A stretch of 64,000 nucleotides of DNA from Tetraselmis striata (GCA_006384855.1 VCJN01000285.1:434001-498000); one strand, 5' to 3'; counted from the stretch's first letter, positions 32,741 through 42,928 are shown. Translations and numbers: made by a program. The notes: generated by a model from the letters alone, not told the origin.

Positions 32741-34640
32741 GCTGGCGGAGTGCGTTGGGGGTGCGTAGAGTAGCGTGTTGGTGAGATTCGGGGTGCATCG
32801 GACGCCGGATGCCCATCCACCCAGCGTAAAAGACGCCTACGTAATATTCACACTATATATATTCACACGCAAATGTGTGAAAACCGGACATTCCGTGCCG
32901 GATGGGTGGGAATACGGCGTCCGATGCAGCCAAAACCCCAGCAACACGCTATTCTGTGCACCGCCAATGCACTCCGCCAGCACCGCCTCATTCTCTGTCG
33001 ATTTCGAAAACGCCTTCACATTACCCACCGCTAATTGCAATTGCCACCGTGTAATGTTGTCACGATGTGCGCACACAACAACACTTACTACCGGTTCCGA
33101 CGCGGATGGAGGCGAGGCTTGCGGAGTGCGTTGGGGGTGCGTAGAGTAGCGTGCTGCAAATAATTGGGGTGCATCGGACGCCGGATGCCCACCCACCCGG
33201 CGTAAAAGACGCGTAATATTCACACTGCTTTATTAACACACAAATGTGTGAGAACCGGACATTCCGTGCCGGATGGGTGGGAATACGGCGTCCGATGCAG
33301 CCAAAACCCCAGCAACACGCTATTCTGTGCACCGCCAATGCACTCCGCCAGCACCGCCTCATTCTCTGTCGATTTCGAAAACGCCTTCACATTACCCACC
33401 GCTAATTGCAATTGCCACCGTGTAATGTTGTCACGATGTGCGCACACAACAACACTTACTACCGGTTCCGACGCGGATGGAGGCGAGGCTTGCGGAGTGC
33501 GTTGGGGGTGCGTAGAGTAGCGTGCTGCAAATAATTGGGGTGCATCGGACGCCGGATGCCCACCCACCCGGCGTAAAAGACGCGTAATATTCACACTGCT
33601 TTATTAACACACAAATGTGTGAGAACCGGACATTCCGTGCCGGATGGGTGGGAATACGGCGTCCGATGCAGCCAAAACCCCAGCAACACGCTATTCTGTG
33701 CACCGCCAATGCACTCCGCCAGCACCGCCACATTCTCTGTCGATTTCGAAAACGCCTTCACATTATCCACCGCTAATTGCAATTGCCACCGTGTAATGTT
33801 GTCACTTTGTGCGCACACAACAACACTTACTACCGGTTCCGACGCGGATGGAGGCGAGGCTTGCGGAGTGCGTTGGGGGTGCGTAGAGTAGCGTGCTGCA
33901 AATAATTGGGGTGCATCGGACGCCGGATGCCCACCCACCCGGCGTAAAAGACGCGTAATATTCACACTTTATTAACACACAAATGTGTGAGAACCGGACA
34001 TTCCGTGCCGGATGGGTGGGAATACGGCGTCCGATGCAGCCAAAACCCCAGCAACACGCTATTCTGTGCACCGCCAATGCACTCCGCCAGCACCGCCACA
34101 TTCTCTGTCGATTTCGAAAACGCCTTCACATTATCCACCGCTAATTGCAATTGCCACCGTGTAATGTTGTCACGATGTGCGCACACAACAACACTTACTA
34201 CCGGTTCCGACGCGGATGGAGGCGAGGCTTGCGGAGTGCGTTGGGGGTGCGTAGAGTAGCGTGCTGCAAATAATTGGGGTGCATCGGACGCCGGATGCCC
34301 ATCCACCCGGCGTAAAAGACGCGTAATATTCACACTGCTTTATTAACACACAAATGTGTGAGAACCGGACATTCCGTGCCGGATGGGTGGGAATACGGCG
34401 TCCGATGCAGCCAAAACCCCAGCAACACGCTATTCTATGCACCGCCAATGCACTCCGCCAGCACCGCCTCATTCTCTGTCGATTTCGAAAACGCCTTCAC
34501 ATTATCCACCGCTAATAATTGCAATTGCCACCGTGTAATGTTGTCACGATGTGCGCACACAACAACACTTACTACCGGTTCCGACGCGGATGGAGGCGAG
34601 GCTTGCGGAGTGCACTTGCGGTGCACAGACTAGCGGGAGA
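32741..34640. repeat. 371-bp satellite, five tandem units
   Basis: Units repeat at 371, 371, 368 and 371 bp (the phrase gaaccggacattccgtgcc recurs at about 33251, 33622, 33990 and 34361, with gaaaaccgg near 32879) at over 95% identity inside the array; the first and last units are more diverged. Each junction carries ~32-bp imperfect inverted arms, for example 33171-33202 (gcatcggacgccggatgccc..) and 33266-33298 (..gaatacggcgtccgatgc), around a short cacacaAAtgtgtg palindrome. Unit length is not a multiple of three, so the 90-124-codon ORFs repeated in it are not taken as genes. Confidence 0.93.
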
Positions 34641-34739
34641 CTAGACCCATTGTCGCTTATTTACAAGCACGGGCGGTGCTGCCAGACCTGATCGTCTACG
34701 GCCGATATAATATTCACACTATATTAACATCGGTGCACA

Positions 34740-34785
34740 CCGCCGCACACCGCCGCACACCGCCGCACACCGCCGCACAACGCTG
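34740..34785. repeat. cgccgcacac decamer array
   Basis: About four to five tandem copies of cgccgcacac, related to the subterminal words at 27478-27545. Confidence 0.85.
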
Positions 34786-35073
34786 CGCGCGCACATTCGT
34801 CGCACACATTATCCCGGATTCACTCGCCGTATCCATTACGCCGTGCTACTTCAACAATAAACATTGCGAAATTACACCGACACAATGCCGCACCGACTAG
34901 CTCTTGACAATACGTGCATATAAATAGTAGTGGCGCGTTGCTCCTCGCCTCCGATGTGTCGTTGACTGCTGCGGAAGGCGGTCGTCGACTGGGTGTTAGT
35001 TTCTCCACCTCGGCCGCCCCCCCCCCCCCCCCCCCCCCGCCCCCCCCCCCCGCCCTTCACCGCTCACAGCGCC

Positions 35074-35662
35074 ATGGCCGACCTCGCCCCCCCGGGCAAA
35101 AGTGGGCGGCGAGCCTTGTTGTCTCGCGTGTCCGCGCCGCCGGCATCGAGGAGGACGAGAAAGACATGAGGAAACGCGTGACAAGGTGGGCGCGCAACAA
35201 AACACTCCATCCTCCGCATTAGCACGCACCCACTCGTGGCTAACTTGTGCCGCGCGCAGGTTCGTCCGGGAGCGCCGTAAGGCCCACCTCAACGCCAAGG
35301 CTTCCACAGTGCCAGCGGCGCAACTCGTGGTGGCCGAGGAGGCCGCATCCTCAGCCGCTTAAAGGCGAAACGATTGTGGCTTGTTGTGGGTGTCTGCGCA
35401 CAGGGGGCGTCCCGACGCGAAGGTAAGGAAGCTCATGGCGGCGTCGTCGACGGCACAGCCTCCCGGGGTGGTGAAGACACTGACGGATGACAAGAAGCGG
35501 AAGAGGCCAGTGAAGAAGCGCCGAGGTAAGAAACTGACGGTCGCGGAGTCGGAGGCGGAGTCGGAGGCGCAGGCGGAGGCGGAGGCGGAGGCGGAGGCGG
35601 AGGCAGCGAGATCGTCGAAGCGGAGGGTCCCCCGGGCACGCAAGAACAAGAACAAGCAGTAG
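35074..35662 (+). CDS. Transposon 1 gene near the right end with basic, AE-repeat tail (spliced, partial model)
   Basis: Three coding pieces: about 35074-35187 (AAGIEEDEKDMRKRVTR before a GT donor), about 35263-35361 (FVRERRKAHLNAKASTVPAA) and about 35403-35662 after a cacag acceptor. The last gives KKRKRPVKKRRGKKLTVAES, an EAEAEAEAEA run, then SSKRRVPRARKNKNKQ and stop. The strong nuclear-localisation-like basic clusters suit a DNA-binding transposon accessory protein (inference). The frame of the first piece is ambiguous, and the acceptor upstream is preceded by a long poly(C) tract. Confidence 0.4.
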
Positions 35663-35675
35663 CCCCCGCCCCCTT

Positions 35676-35790
35676 ACCCCCCCCCCCCCCCCCCCACCCC
35701 CAGGCGGGAGCGGCTGGCGGCGAGGGGGGGCGGGGGGGGGGCGGGGCGGGCGTGGTCCCCCCCCCCCCGCACCCCCCCCCCCCCCCCCGG
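35676..35790. repeat. Adjacent poly(C) and poly(G) runs
   Basis: C runs (35680-35696, 35759-35768, 35773-35788) sit around a G-rich block (35725-35748), so the strands could pair within themselves. Confidence 0.85.
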
Positions 35791-36086
35791 CGGGCCACAT
35801 TCCCCGATGGCAGCTGTCGCGAATATTGTAATTCAATTATTCTTCGGCAAACCGCTGCCTGCCCCCGCCCTCCCCCTCGCGAATAATTATGTAACGTGAG
35901 CACTCTTTGGCAAAACATGGCAGCCAAACCGCCCATCTGATGACCTTTGATCGGACGGCTGGCAGGCCCGTTCAGCAGTACTAGCTATAATGTACACAAA
36001 ATTCCCCACTTTGGCCAAAAAGTACGGCTGAGATTTGCGCTCCCATGTACTAATAGTCGTACTTATCCACAGGACCACTGTCCATC

Positions 36087-36180
36087 GTGCCCGGGTACCG
36101 GGTACCGGGTACTATGATACCCGGTACCGGCTCAATAAATACATCGCGTACTACCCGGTACTGCACGGACAACCTTGTAC
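36087..36180. repeat. Subterminal GGTACC-rich repeats of CACTA element 1
   Basis: cccgggtaccgggtaccggg and the reverse-oriented tacccggtaccgg lie within 300 bp of the right end, forming several overlapping palindromes. Confidence 0.6.
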
Positions 36181-36394
36181 CTTGTACGTCAGTGCCATGT
36201 AACATTTTACCGGGCTCGTACGGCTACCAGAATGATGACAAAAAGGATTTATCGCCCGCCGGCAATAACGCCGGATGTACTCGCACGTAACTGGATGGAC
36301 GTGCCGCCACCAGCAGCAGCCTTCACGGATAAATAATAGTCGCTAGTAGTAGTGCTTCGTCACCTGTATGTCACATCTGAATCTCACAGTGTGT

Positions 36395-37990
36395 CATCCT
36401 TGATGTTCGCCGTGGTCTTGATGTAGCGCGCACGGATGGAGATGTCGTTGTTGTCAAGGGTGAACCATAACTTTCGTATCTCGGTCATTTGCAGAGGGAG
36501 TGAGAGGTGAGGTTGGCGAGGATGTGGACTACCCCATGTTGTCCTCGTGGAGCAACACATGTCGATCTCGCGGCTCCGAGAGGAAGGTGAGCACGGTGTA
36601 CCGAACTGCCTTGAGAGCTCCTTGTAGTTGACGTGCATATCTCGCGGTCGTCGTCGTACCATGGTCGCGGTCGCGGTCGCCGCGTGCGTCGGTGCTCTCG
36701 TTGTGAACGGCGCCCCACCCGTGCGTCGCCGGAGCTGTCCGCATGCATGTAGGCTGTCTCGACAGGTTTGTAGATGGAGCAGTCGTTGCTTTAGCCAGGG
36801 ACCGCAACCCACCACTCGAGGTCGCGCATGAGCTGGTGCGTCATCTTGACGCGCCCGCTCAACGAGTCCTTCGTGCGGAGCACGTCGTGCATCTCACGGA
36901 GGTAGAACCGCGCCGGCTTGATGGCGAGAAACATGAACTGGGCGCGACCTTCCAGGGACGAGAGCTCTCGCACAGCCAGCCATCGCTTGTCGCGCTTAGC
37001 ACGGCGGATGAGGCCGAGGGCTGTAGAAGCGAGTGACTCGATTTTCCGATGGGGGCCCCGAATCATGCCTTTATTCTGCGAGTCGAGCTCCATGCCGAGG
37101 TGCTCAGGTCGTTGCACCGGCTCCCACTAGCCCTCATTGTCGGGGTGTCGGTTGAGGCCTAGCTTCCCTAGCAAGGATGTGAGGCGGTCGCGCACAGCGT
37201 AGGCCTACGCTCGACTGGATGCGAAAAACATGTAGTTCTCCATGTAGGGGAGCATGCGGCAGCCGCGGAAGTGGCTGCGTAGCGCCAAGCGTCGTCCCGT
37301 GCTGAGCTTGGACCGGCGCAGCCCGTTGGAGGTTACTGAGAAGTCGGGGCGTCGCAGGTGACGGTTGAACGCGGCAGTGAGGGAGCAGAAGTAGGTAATT
37401 AAACCTTAAGCTCTAGCCCATGGGGAGTCTCGCCATCCGATAGAGCTTGCCTGGGTAGTCGACGGTGATGGAGGCAATGCCGACGCGTAGAAGCCGTCAT
37501 GTAGGTCCATGGGGAGCATGTAGTCGCCGGGTCGAGCCAAATGACGTAGCCGGGTGAGGGCCTCGAAACTCAGGTCCCGCTCCTCACATTACCGGTTGAG
37601 GGGTCTTCCATCGATGATGAGCCACCACTTGTTGACACCCGGCGTAGGGACGAGGAAGAGCCGAGAGACCTACCGCGGGCAATGGCCCTCCTACCACGCT
37701 CCGCTAGCCAGGAAGCGAGCCAGCTCGCCGTCCATGAAGCGTAGTTGATCGGGCGTAGCGTCCTCCATCGAGACACCTTGGTGAATGGAGCCGGGCGGCC
37801 CGTCTTTGAGCGGGATGCGCACGCCGTTGCGGATCATGTCGACGACCTTGCGGCCGGCGCCGATGTCCGCCAAAGGTTCCAGTTGCGTCGCACCCGGCGG
37901 TGACGCATGTAGTCAGAATCGGGAGTGCACGAGTCGGGACGCGGGCCGGAGGGCGCATGGCCGTGTGTTTGGCGTGTAGGTGCTCGCCGT
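36395..37990 (-). pseudogene. DIRS-like retroelement reverse transcriptase/RNase H (degenerate)
   Basis: Minus-strand reading, N to C: GVRIPLKDGPPGSIHQGVSM and LRFMDGELARFLASGAW (37.87-37.70 kb), LFLVPTPGVNKWWLIIDGRP (~37.65), GDYMLPMDLHDGFYA, LPYMENYMFFASS (~37.24), EHLGMELDSQ (~37.1), RAQFMFLAIKPARFYLREMH, and the RNase H block LLHEDNMGVVHILANLTSHS ending ARYIKTTANIKDD. This is the typical series of DIRS/Ngaro-type pol. Several in-frame stops occur (for example after GRPLNR and after FFASSRA), and the catalytic YxDD is YMEN, so the enzyme is dead. It is interrupted at 36394 by CACTA element 1 and resumes at 27219. Confidence 0.85.
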
Positions 37991-38374
37991 CACTTAAGGG
38001 CCACATCGACCGCCTTAGGCCGCGTACCCCGCTGCGCGTCGAGGCAAAAGTAGCTGACAAGAGGGGGCGGCTCGCTCGGTCACGGTAAACGAGTCGGCCA
38101 CAGACCGGACACGGAATCGCAACCAGTGTCGGGGTAGGAAATTGCATCGTCGGGTTAGCCAACTAGGTCGAGGCGCCGAGCAATCGGCGCCAAGATGGGG
38201 CGTGCCATTTAGGCGAGGGCACGTAGATGGGGCTACTAGTACCACCAAGCCGCGCAACAAGCGCGGTCGGAATGGGGGGCTCGGAAGGAGAAGAGGGAGG
38301 CGCGACGCAGTAGCGCTTGCCTTTCGAAGATGCGATTTGAAGTCGGATGGTGTCAGTCAAGGCGGTAACCAGGC

Positions 38375-38475
38375 GCCTTCTTGGTTACCGCCTTGGTTAC
38401 CTCCTAGGCGGTAACCAAGAAGGCGGTACCCTTCTTGGGTACCGCCTTCTATTCGCACCCAAGAAGGCGGTACCA
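38375..38475. repeat. Cluster of overlapping palindromes (ggtaacc / ggtacc with aaggcggt)
   Basis: Perfect 18-bp arms gccttcttggttaccgcc (38375-38392) and ggcggtaaccaagaaggc (38407-38424). The second arm overlaps a further pair agaaggcggtaccc / gggtaccgccttct, and aagaaggcggtacc recurs at 38461. Confidence 0.9.
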
Positions 38476-38570
38476 GCGGTCGGATGACGGCGGGTCTTCA
38501 CACGCGGGCCCAGCGTGCGGGAAAGCCAAAGCGTCTTGCACGGGACGAACCCGCGAGCATCGACGCGGCC

Positions 38571-38865
38571 CACCACATGGTGGGCGGGGCGCGAAGATGG
38601 AAGGTGGGGACAACAAATACCTCGCTAGTTTGATAAAGATTCTACTTCGAGTTGGGTCGACTCACAACGTCGTGCTGGAGTTGACCGTGGTCGTTTGTAC
38701 GGTAGTTTTCCTAGGTCATTGTTGGGGGTATCGGAAGCTCACCCGTACTACCGCGGTCTTAGTACGATGTGTAGCTGCGTGCGTTGCATGCGCGCCATAT
38801 TTGTGTCGGGTGTCGCAGATGAACGCGCGCAGCGCGCGTCAGGTGCCGGAAGGAAACCCCAACCA
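38571..38865. repeat. Right copy of the ~300-bp direct repeat flanking the DIRS-like element
   Basis: Direct counterpart of 26296-26625. Its first ~40 bp (ccacatggtgggcggggcgc..) also recur inverted at 39437-39490, giving mixed direct and inverted terminal repeats as expected for DIRS/PAT-type elements. Confidence 0.65.
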
Positions 38866-39642
38866 ATTACGAGTTTAAAGGCTGTAGTAAAATATCTTCG
38901 TGCCTCGCTCGTCGCAGAGCGGGGGAAGGCCCGAAAGTTGCATCGCAAGCTCGGAGACACGGAAGCGCGCAGTGGGCAGCTAGTTTTGGCCTTTTCCGCG
39001 GAGGATAGTCGGTGGCGGAAGATGTATCGCACGATGCGCGGCAGGCACCAGCGGATGCGCACTAAGTTTCTCGCCCTGCTACAACAACGCACGCGCGAGG
39101 AGGAGCACGACAACGACGGTAGTGACGAAGGGGAGGATGTCGAGGAGGAGCGACATGCCGAGCAACAACACAAGTCAGCCGCGTATCGGACGCTTGCTCA
39201 CTTTCGCCAAGGTAGTCGCCGACGCAGGCGACACGCCAATCTACGTGGCGCGCATGCGACGCTCGGAGCTACATGTCCTACCCAGCACGAGCATGGACCG
39301 ATGTACTACGGGCGTGCTACAGTACCCAAATTAGACGTTGAAAACTGCCGTGACAACGAGCACGGTCAACTGCAGCACATCAATGTGAGTCGACCCCGCT
39401 CACATGGTAGTTTTCTATTAAAAACTAGCGGCTCTCTACTGCCTCCATGTTCCATCTTCGCGCCCCGCCTACCATGTGGCGGGTCGCGCCCCCCCCCCCC
39501 CCCCCCCCCTCACTTCGTGCTTTGTGTTCTTGCGGGTTGCTGCCGATGGGCTCTTGCCCTAGAAAACACTATAACCCAAGCCCATGCGCCTATTAAGCAA
39601 AATACACAGCCCTCTCCCTCTGCTGCTGAAATTTGGAGTTAA
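38767..39642 (+). CDS. ORF with coiled-coil-like basic region, function not recognised
   Basis: From the ATG at 38767 the frame stays open about 290 codons. Residues ~40-120 (KAVVKYLRASLVAERGKARK, DSRWRKMYRTMRGRHQRMRT) look like a basic coiled coil, followed by an acidic stretch (EEEHDNDGSDEGEDVEEERH). The end runs through the inverted repeat 39437-39490 and a poly(C) tract, so true coding probably stops earlier. A gag-like role for the neighbouring retroelement is conceivable but unsupported. Confidence 0.3.
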   Translation: MCSCVRCMRAIFVSGVADERAQRASGAGRKPQPITSLKAVVKYLRASLVAERGKARKLHRKLGDTEARSGQLVLAFSAEDSRWRKMYRTMRGRHQRMRTKFLALLQQRTREEEHDNDGSDEGEDVEEERHAEQQHKSAAYRTLAHFRQGSRRRRRHANLRGAHATLGATCPTQHEHGPMYYGRATVPKLDVENCRDNEHGQLQHINVSRPRSHGSFLLKTSGSLLPPCSIFAPRLPCGGSRPPPPPPPHFVLCVLAGCCRWALALENTITQAHAPIKQNTQPSPSAAEIWS

Positions 39643-39694
39643 TAGTATATAGACTACTGCTTAAGGCCTAAGCCCAACGGGCATACTTGGTAAT

Positions 39695-40670
39695 GATTAC
39701 ATGTACTAGCTGCAAAATTCAAGAAATCCATGCAGAAATCCAGAAGAAAATCCAGCTACGGGCCACAAGAGGCGGGAACCGCCATGACAGCCACCGATCA
39801 GGCATCGCCACCAGCCAGCCTGCGCTCCACGCAATAGGGACGCTCTCCCCAGCACACAATTCCGGGCCACTCCAATAGCGGCACTAGGCCGAGTGTGATG
39901 TGAAGGCGCCGACAGGAAAGGGGCTTCGAAGTAGAGGTCTCGCAGCAAGGAGCGGAAGTGGGGGGGTCCAACCCAGAACGGGGCGCCACGGGCGTGCAAC
40001 AGACCCAGCGCAAAATCTGCCGCCAGCTCGGTCGCGTCCCCTTCCGCCAAACGTAGAACGCCTTCCACAGCACAACATCCCGGGCCACTCCAATAGCAGC
40101 ACTAGGCCGAATGTGATGTGGAGGCGCCAACAAGACAGGAAGGGAGAGAGTGCTCAACGAGTAGGGAATGGAGAGCCGACCGGGCCATCAACGACGTAAG
40201 ACGCTGGTGTCCAGTGCGCGTTGTTCCGCCCAGCGCCAAATCCGCCGCCGACTCGGTCGCGTCCCCTTCCGCCGAACGTAGAACTCCCTTCCCAGCACAA
40301 CATCCCGGGCCACTCCAATAGCGGCACTAGGCCGAATGTGATGTGGAGGCGCCGACATGCATGACAGGAAGGGAGAGGGTGCTCAAAGAACAGCGAACGG
40401 GGACTTGACCGGACCAGCAACGACGTAAGACGCCGGTGTCCAGCGCGCGTTATTCCGCCCAGCGCCAAATCCGCCGCCACCTCGGCCGCGTCCCCTTTTG
40501 CCGAACGTAGAACTCCCTTCCCAGCACAACATCCCGGGCCACTCCAATAGCGGCACTAGGCCGAATGTGATGTGGAGGCGCCGACATGACAGGAAGGGAG
40601 AGGGTGCTCAAAGAACAGCGAACGGGGACTTGACCGGACCAGCAACGACCGCACCGGACCGAACCGGACC
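39695..40670 (-). mobile_element. LINE family B copy, 976 bp, with internal ~225-bp tandem repeats
   Basis: Flanked by perfect 14-bp repeats gcatacttggtaat (39681-39694 and 40671-40684). The 3' end (reverse strand) is ctagtacatgtaatc-like and lies at 39695; the first ~330 bp match 50119-50474 inverted at about 90%. The interior repeats the phrase gggccactccaatagcggca at about 39862, 40079, 40306 and 40536 (periods about 217, 227, 230). No recognisable protein. It was probably copied by target-primed reverse transcription. Confidence 0.85.
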
Positions 40671-40740
40671 GCATACTTGGTAATAGCAGGGGTAATAGTA
40701 CTGCTATACTGTATGTATACTGCACTGTACCGTATCTCAA

Positions 40741-40817
40741 CAGAACTAAATACTGTACGTATTTAGTTCTGCTTGTAGTGCGCTTTTGTGAAAGCCCTTA
40801 TGTAATAAAATAATTAA
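40741..40817 (+). mobile_element. 77-bp hairpin-headed insertion with 12-bp target duplication
   Basis: Flanked by accgtatctcaa at 40729-40740 and 40818-40829. It begins with a perfect 13-bp-arm hairpin cagaactaaatac/gtatttagttctg (40741-40771, loop tgtac) and ends A-rich (taataaaataattaa). It looks like a short retroposed RNA. Confidence 0.7.
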
Positions 40818-40964
40818 ACCGTATCTCAAAGGGAGGTCGGTAGGCATGGAGGATTAGCCAAAAACGTGCTCAGGCTTAGTTCCACGGAAAGGGCGGGGTA
40901 CTTGCGGCAAACATCCACAAAAAGGGGGAGGGTTGTGCAGGCAAGAGGCCAGCACAAAACTAAG

Positions 40965-42883
40965 AGAGTGGTCTAGTCTAGCGGATGATGATGGTTTTAT
41001 ATGATTTGATGGGTCCGGAAGTGACCGATGTTCTCGCCGTGGGCGGCACGCAAAGTGCTAAAGCACCAGTATTGTGCTGACCCCCTCATACCCTAGGTGC
41101 AGGGAGGGGAAAAGGAAACCCCAAGAATACAGCTCTAAACATTTCAAAGACAAGTAGGTATGGAGGATTAGCCAGCTCGGTCTTCAGGGCCGCGGAGGAG
41201 GCGGGGGCGCTGCCGAGAAGGCTGTGAAGGACCACATGGGGGGAGAGCAACCGAACAGAAGCGCGGCGGCGCGGTTAGGAAGCGTCGTCCGGTCGATGTA
41301 GTCGTTGATTATTGCAGAGTTGCGGGTCCGACCGCCCATGTGGCGGATTTTCTCCAGGGACACGCCTGCCACATTTGCGCGAGACGCCGCGCGCACGCTT
41401 TCCTAAGGAGTGCGATGAGGTCCACACATGGCTCCTTCGGGGGGGGGGGGGGGGGGGGGGGGGGCTCGATTGATGCGGTCGACGGTCCGCCTGAGCCAGT
41501 CGCCAAGGGTGTTGGAGGCGTTCCATGTGAGGGGCGGGGTAGCCATGTCGCCAGGGAGCGCCCACACTCGGCCCGGTTGCTTGGCGGATGGGGGGCCGCC
41601 GGAACGCTGCGTCGCGGTAAGCGATGAAGCGGCGGACACGGTCTCTCCACGCGGGCACGGCGCTGGCAGGGATTTGGAGTAGGGGCTTGAACGCGTCTCG
41701 ACGCTTGCGATGTCCTCCTTTCTCGCGGTTGACGAAGAGGGTGATGTTGTGGTTGTCCATGGCCATGTCGCGGAGTCGGCAGGAGACGCTGGACTTGCCA
41801 CATGAGTAAGCATAAATGTTGAGCATACCGCGGCGCCCTCGCGGAGGATGGTGCCGTAGCCGGGGGTGGTCATGGGGAGGTTAGCAAGGTCGTCGAGGAT
41901 GTCGGTGATGACATCACATGGAAGGGGTGCGCGCCGCACCTCCTCGCTAGTCTTGAGTTGACGGATTTGAAGTGCTCGCTTCATGTCGCCGATGGCTGGG
42001 CCGGTGGCCGGGGCGTCATCCCAACCGGTGTGACGAAGGAAGGTGTTGATGGCCGAGAAGCAAGGTTGCAGAGAGCCGGCACCGATGGTGCCGGGCTCTG
42101 CAATCTATGCGAGGTAGCGGACATAGGTATACTCGGTGCAGTCTAGGGCGGGGAGATGCCTTCCTCGTCGATGCAAAACTCGGCGAAGAGACGAATCTTG
42201 CCTTCGCAGTTGTAGGTGATGGCTGTAAGCGAGGTGGTCAGCAGATCGAGCACCTTGGCCGCGTCCCACTCGTCTGTGCCAGAGGGTCTCGATGCTACCT
42301 CGCATGAGTTGCCTCGCTCCAGGGAGCCTTTGCTTTGGCGTCGGCGATGAAGTAGGTAGGAGGCTTCGTTGTGCGGCAAACACGCCGGAACGCGCCGTAC
42401 GATGCGGTTGGGTCTAAGGGTGGCGCTCGCCGCGTGGTGTTGACAGGACCAGGGGCGGCACGAACAAGCTGAAGCCATGACGGCATGGTACTGAAGCCGA
42501 TGACCTCTTAGCGAACGTCGCGTGAGTAACGGGCTCGTCTAACTGCCCGTGAGAGGCCTCTGCGGTGACGGCGGGCGAACGAAGAGGGTTCGCGCGGCAG
42601 GTCGGGGAGGCCGCGCCAGAAAGGGCGAGTCGGTGTAGACTCGTAAGAGGTCCAGTCTAGCGGACGATGATGGTTTTATAAGATTTGATGGGTACGGGGG
42701 TGACCGCTGTTCTCGCCGTGGGCAGCACGCAAAGTGCCGCCGTACATCGGCTGTTCAGTGCTATAGCACCAGTGCCAAAGCACTACCGGTGCTAAAGCAC
42801 GAGTACTGTGCTGACCCCCGCATACCATACTATAGGTGCAGGGAGGGGAAAAGGAAACCCCAAGAACACAGCTCTAAACATAA
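40965..42883 (-). mobile_element. Tyrosine-recombinase unit between ~190-240-bp direct repeats
   Basis: 40965-41154 and 42645-42883 share ggtc.agtctagcgga.gatgatggttttat, ttctcgccgtgggc, ctgacccc and tgcagggaggggaaaaggaa in the same order; the right copy has a ~50-bp insertion of caaagcac words. The recombinase remnant lies between. A second short repeat, tggaggattagcca, is found at 40847 and 41163. This layout fits a piece of a YR retroelement with split direct repeats. Confidence 0.6.
41184..42480 (-). pseudogene. Tyrosine recombinase of a DIRS/Ngaro-type element (frameshifted)
   Basis: Read across frames N to C: LTTSLTAITYNCEGKIRLFA and EFCIDEEGISPPLDCTEYTY (~42.25-42.13 kb, the SAM-like core-binding domain), TIGAGSLQPCFSAINTFLRH, MKRALQIRQLKTSEEVRRAP (~41.98), DMAMDNHNITLFVNREKGGH, QIPASAVP, RRFIAYRDAAFRRP, WNASNTLGDWLRRTVDRINR (~41.5), WTSSHSLGK and VSLEKIRHMGG..INDYIDR (~41.33-41.28). 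The C-terminal His and Tyr of the catalytic set are visible. The usual H-x-L-R-K appears as HSLGK and several frameshifts occur, so it is inactive. A poly(G) insertion (41441-41464) splits the domain. Confidence 0.75.
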
Positions 42884-42928
42884 TGCCCAGGCGTAATGCC
42901 CTTAACCCGCCAGCACCTCGAGTGCATT

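Larger units (their letters stand above)
27223..36391. mobile_element. CACTA-type (EnSpm/CMC-like) DNA transposon 1, 9,169 bp
   Basis: Terminal inverted repeats are identical over 22 bp, starting CACTGTGAGATTCAGATGTG at both ends (27223-27244 and, reversed, 36370-36391). Weaker similarity continues inwards (GGTGACGAA in both subterminal regions). A 3-bp target duplication TGT flanks it (27220-27222, 36392-36394). It sits exactly inside a DIRS-like pol gene: deleting it plus one TGT rejoins ..IKDD and SLSREI.. in frame. Ends of the form CACTR and a 3-bp duplication are typical of CACTA elements. The inside holds spliced genes on both strands, a 30-bp minisatellite, a 371-bp satellite and several poly(C) tracts. 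No recognisable DDE transposase core was read, so autonomy is unknown. Confidence 0.85.

Noticed and set aside
32837-34626. Repeated 90-124-codon ORFs in the 371-bp satellite
   Set aside because: They recur only because the DNA repeats; the unit is not a multiple of three and both strands are open.
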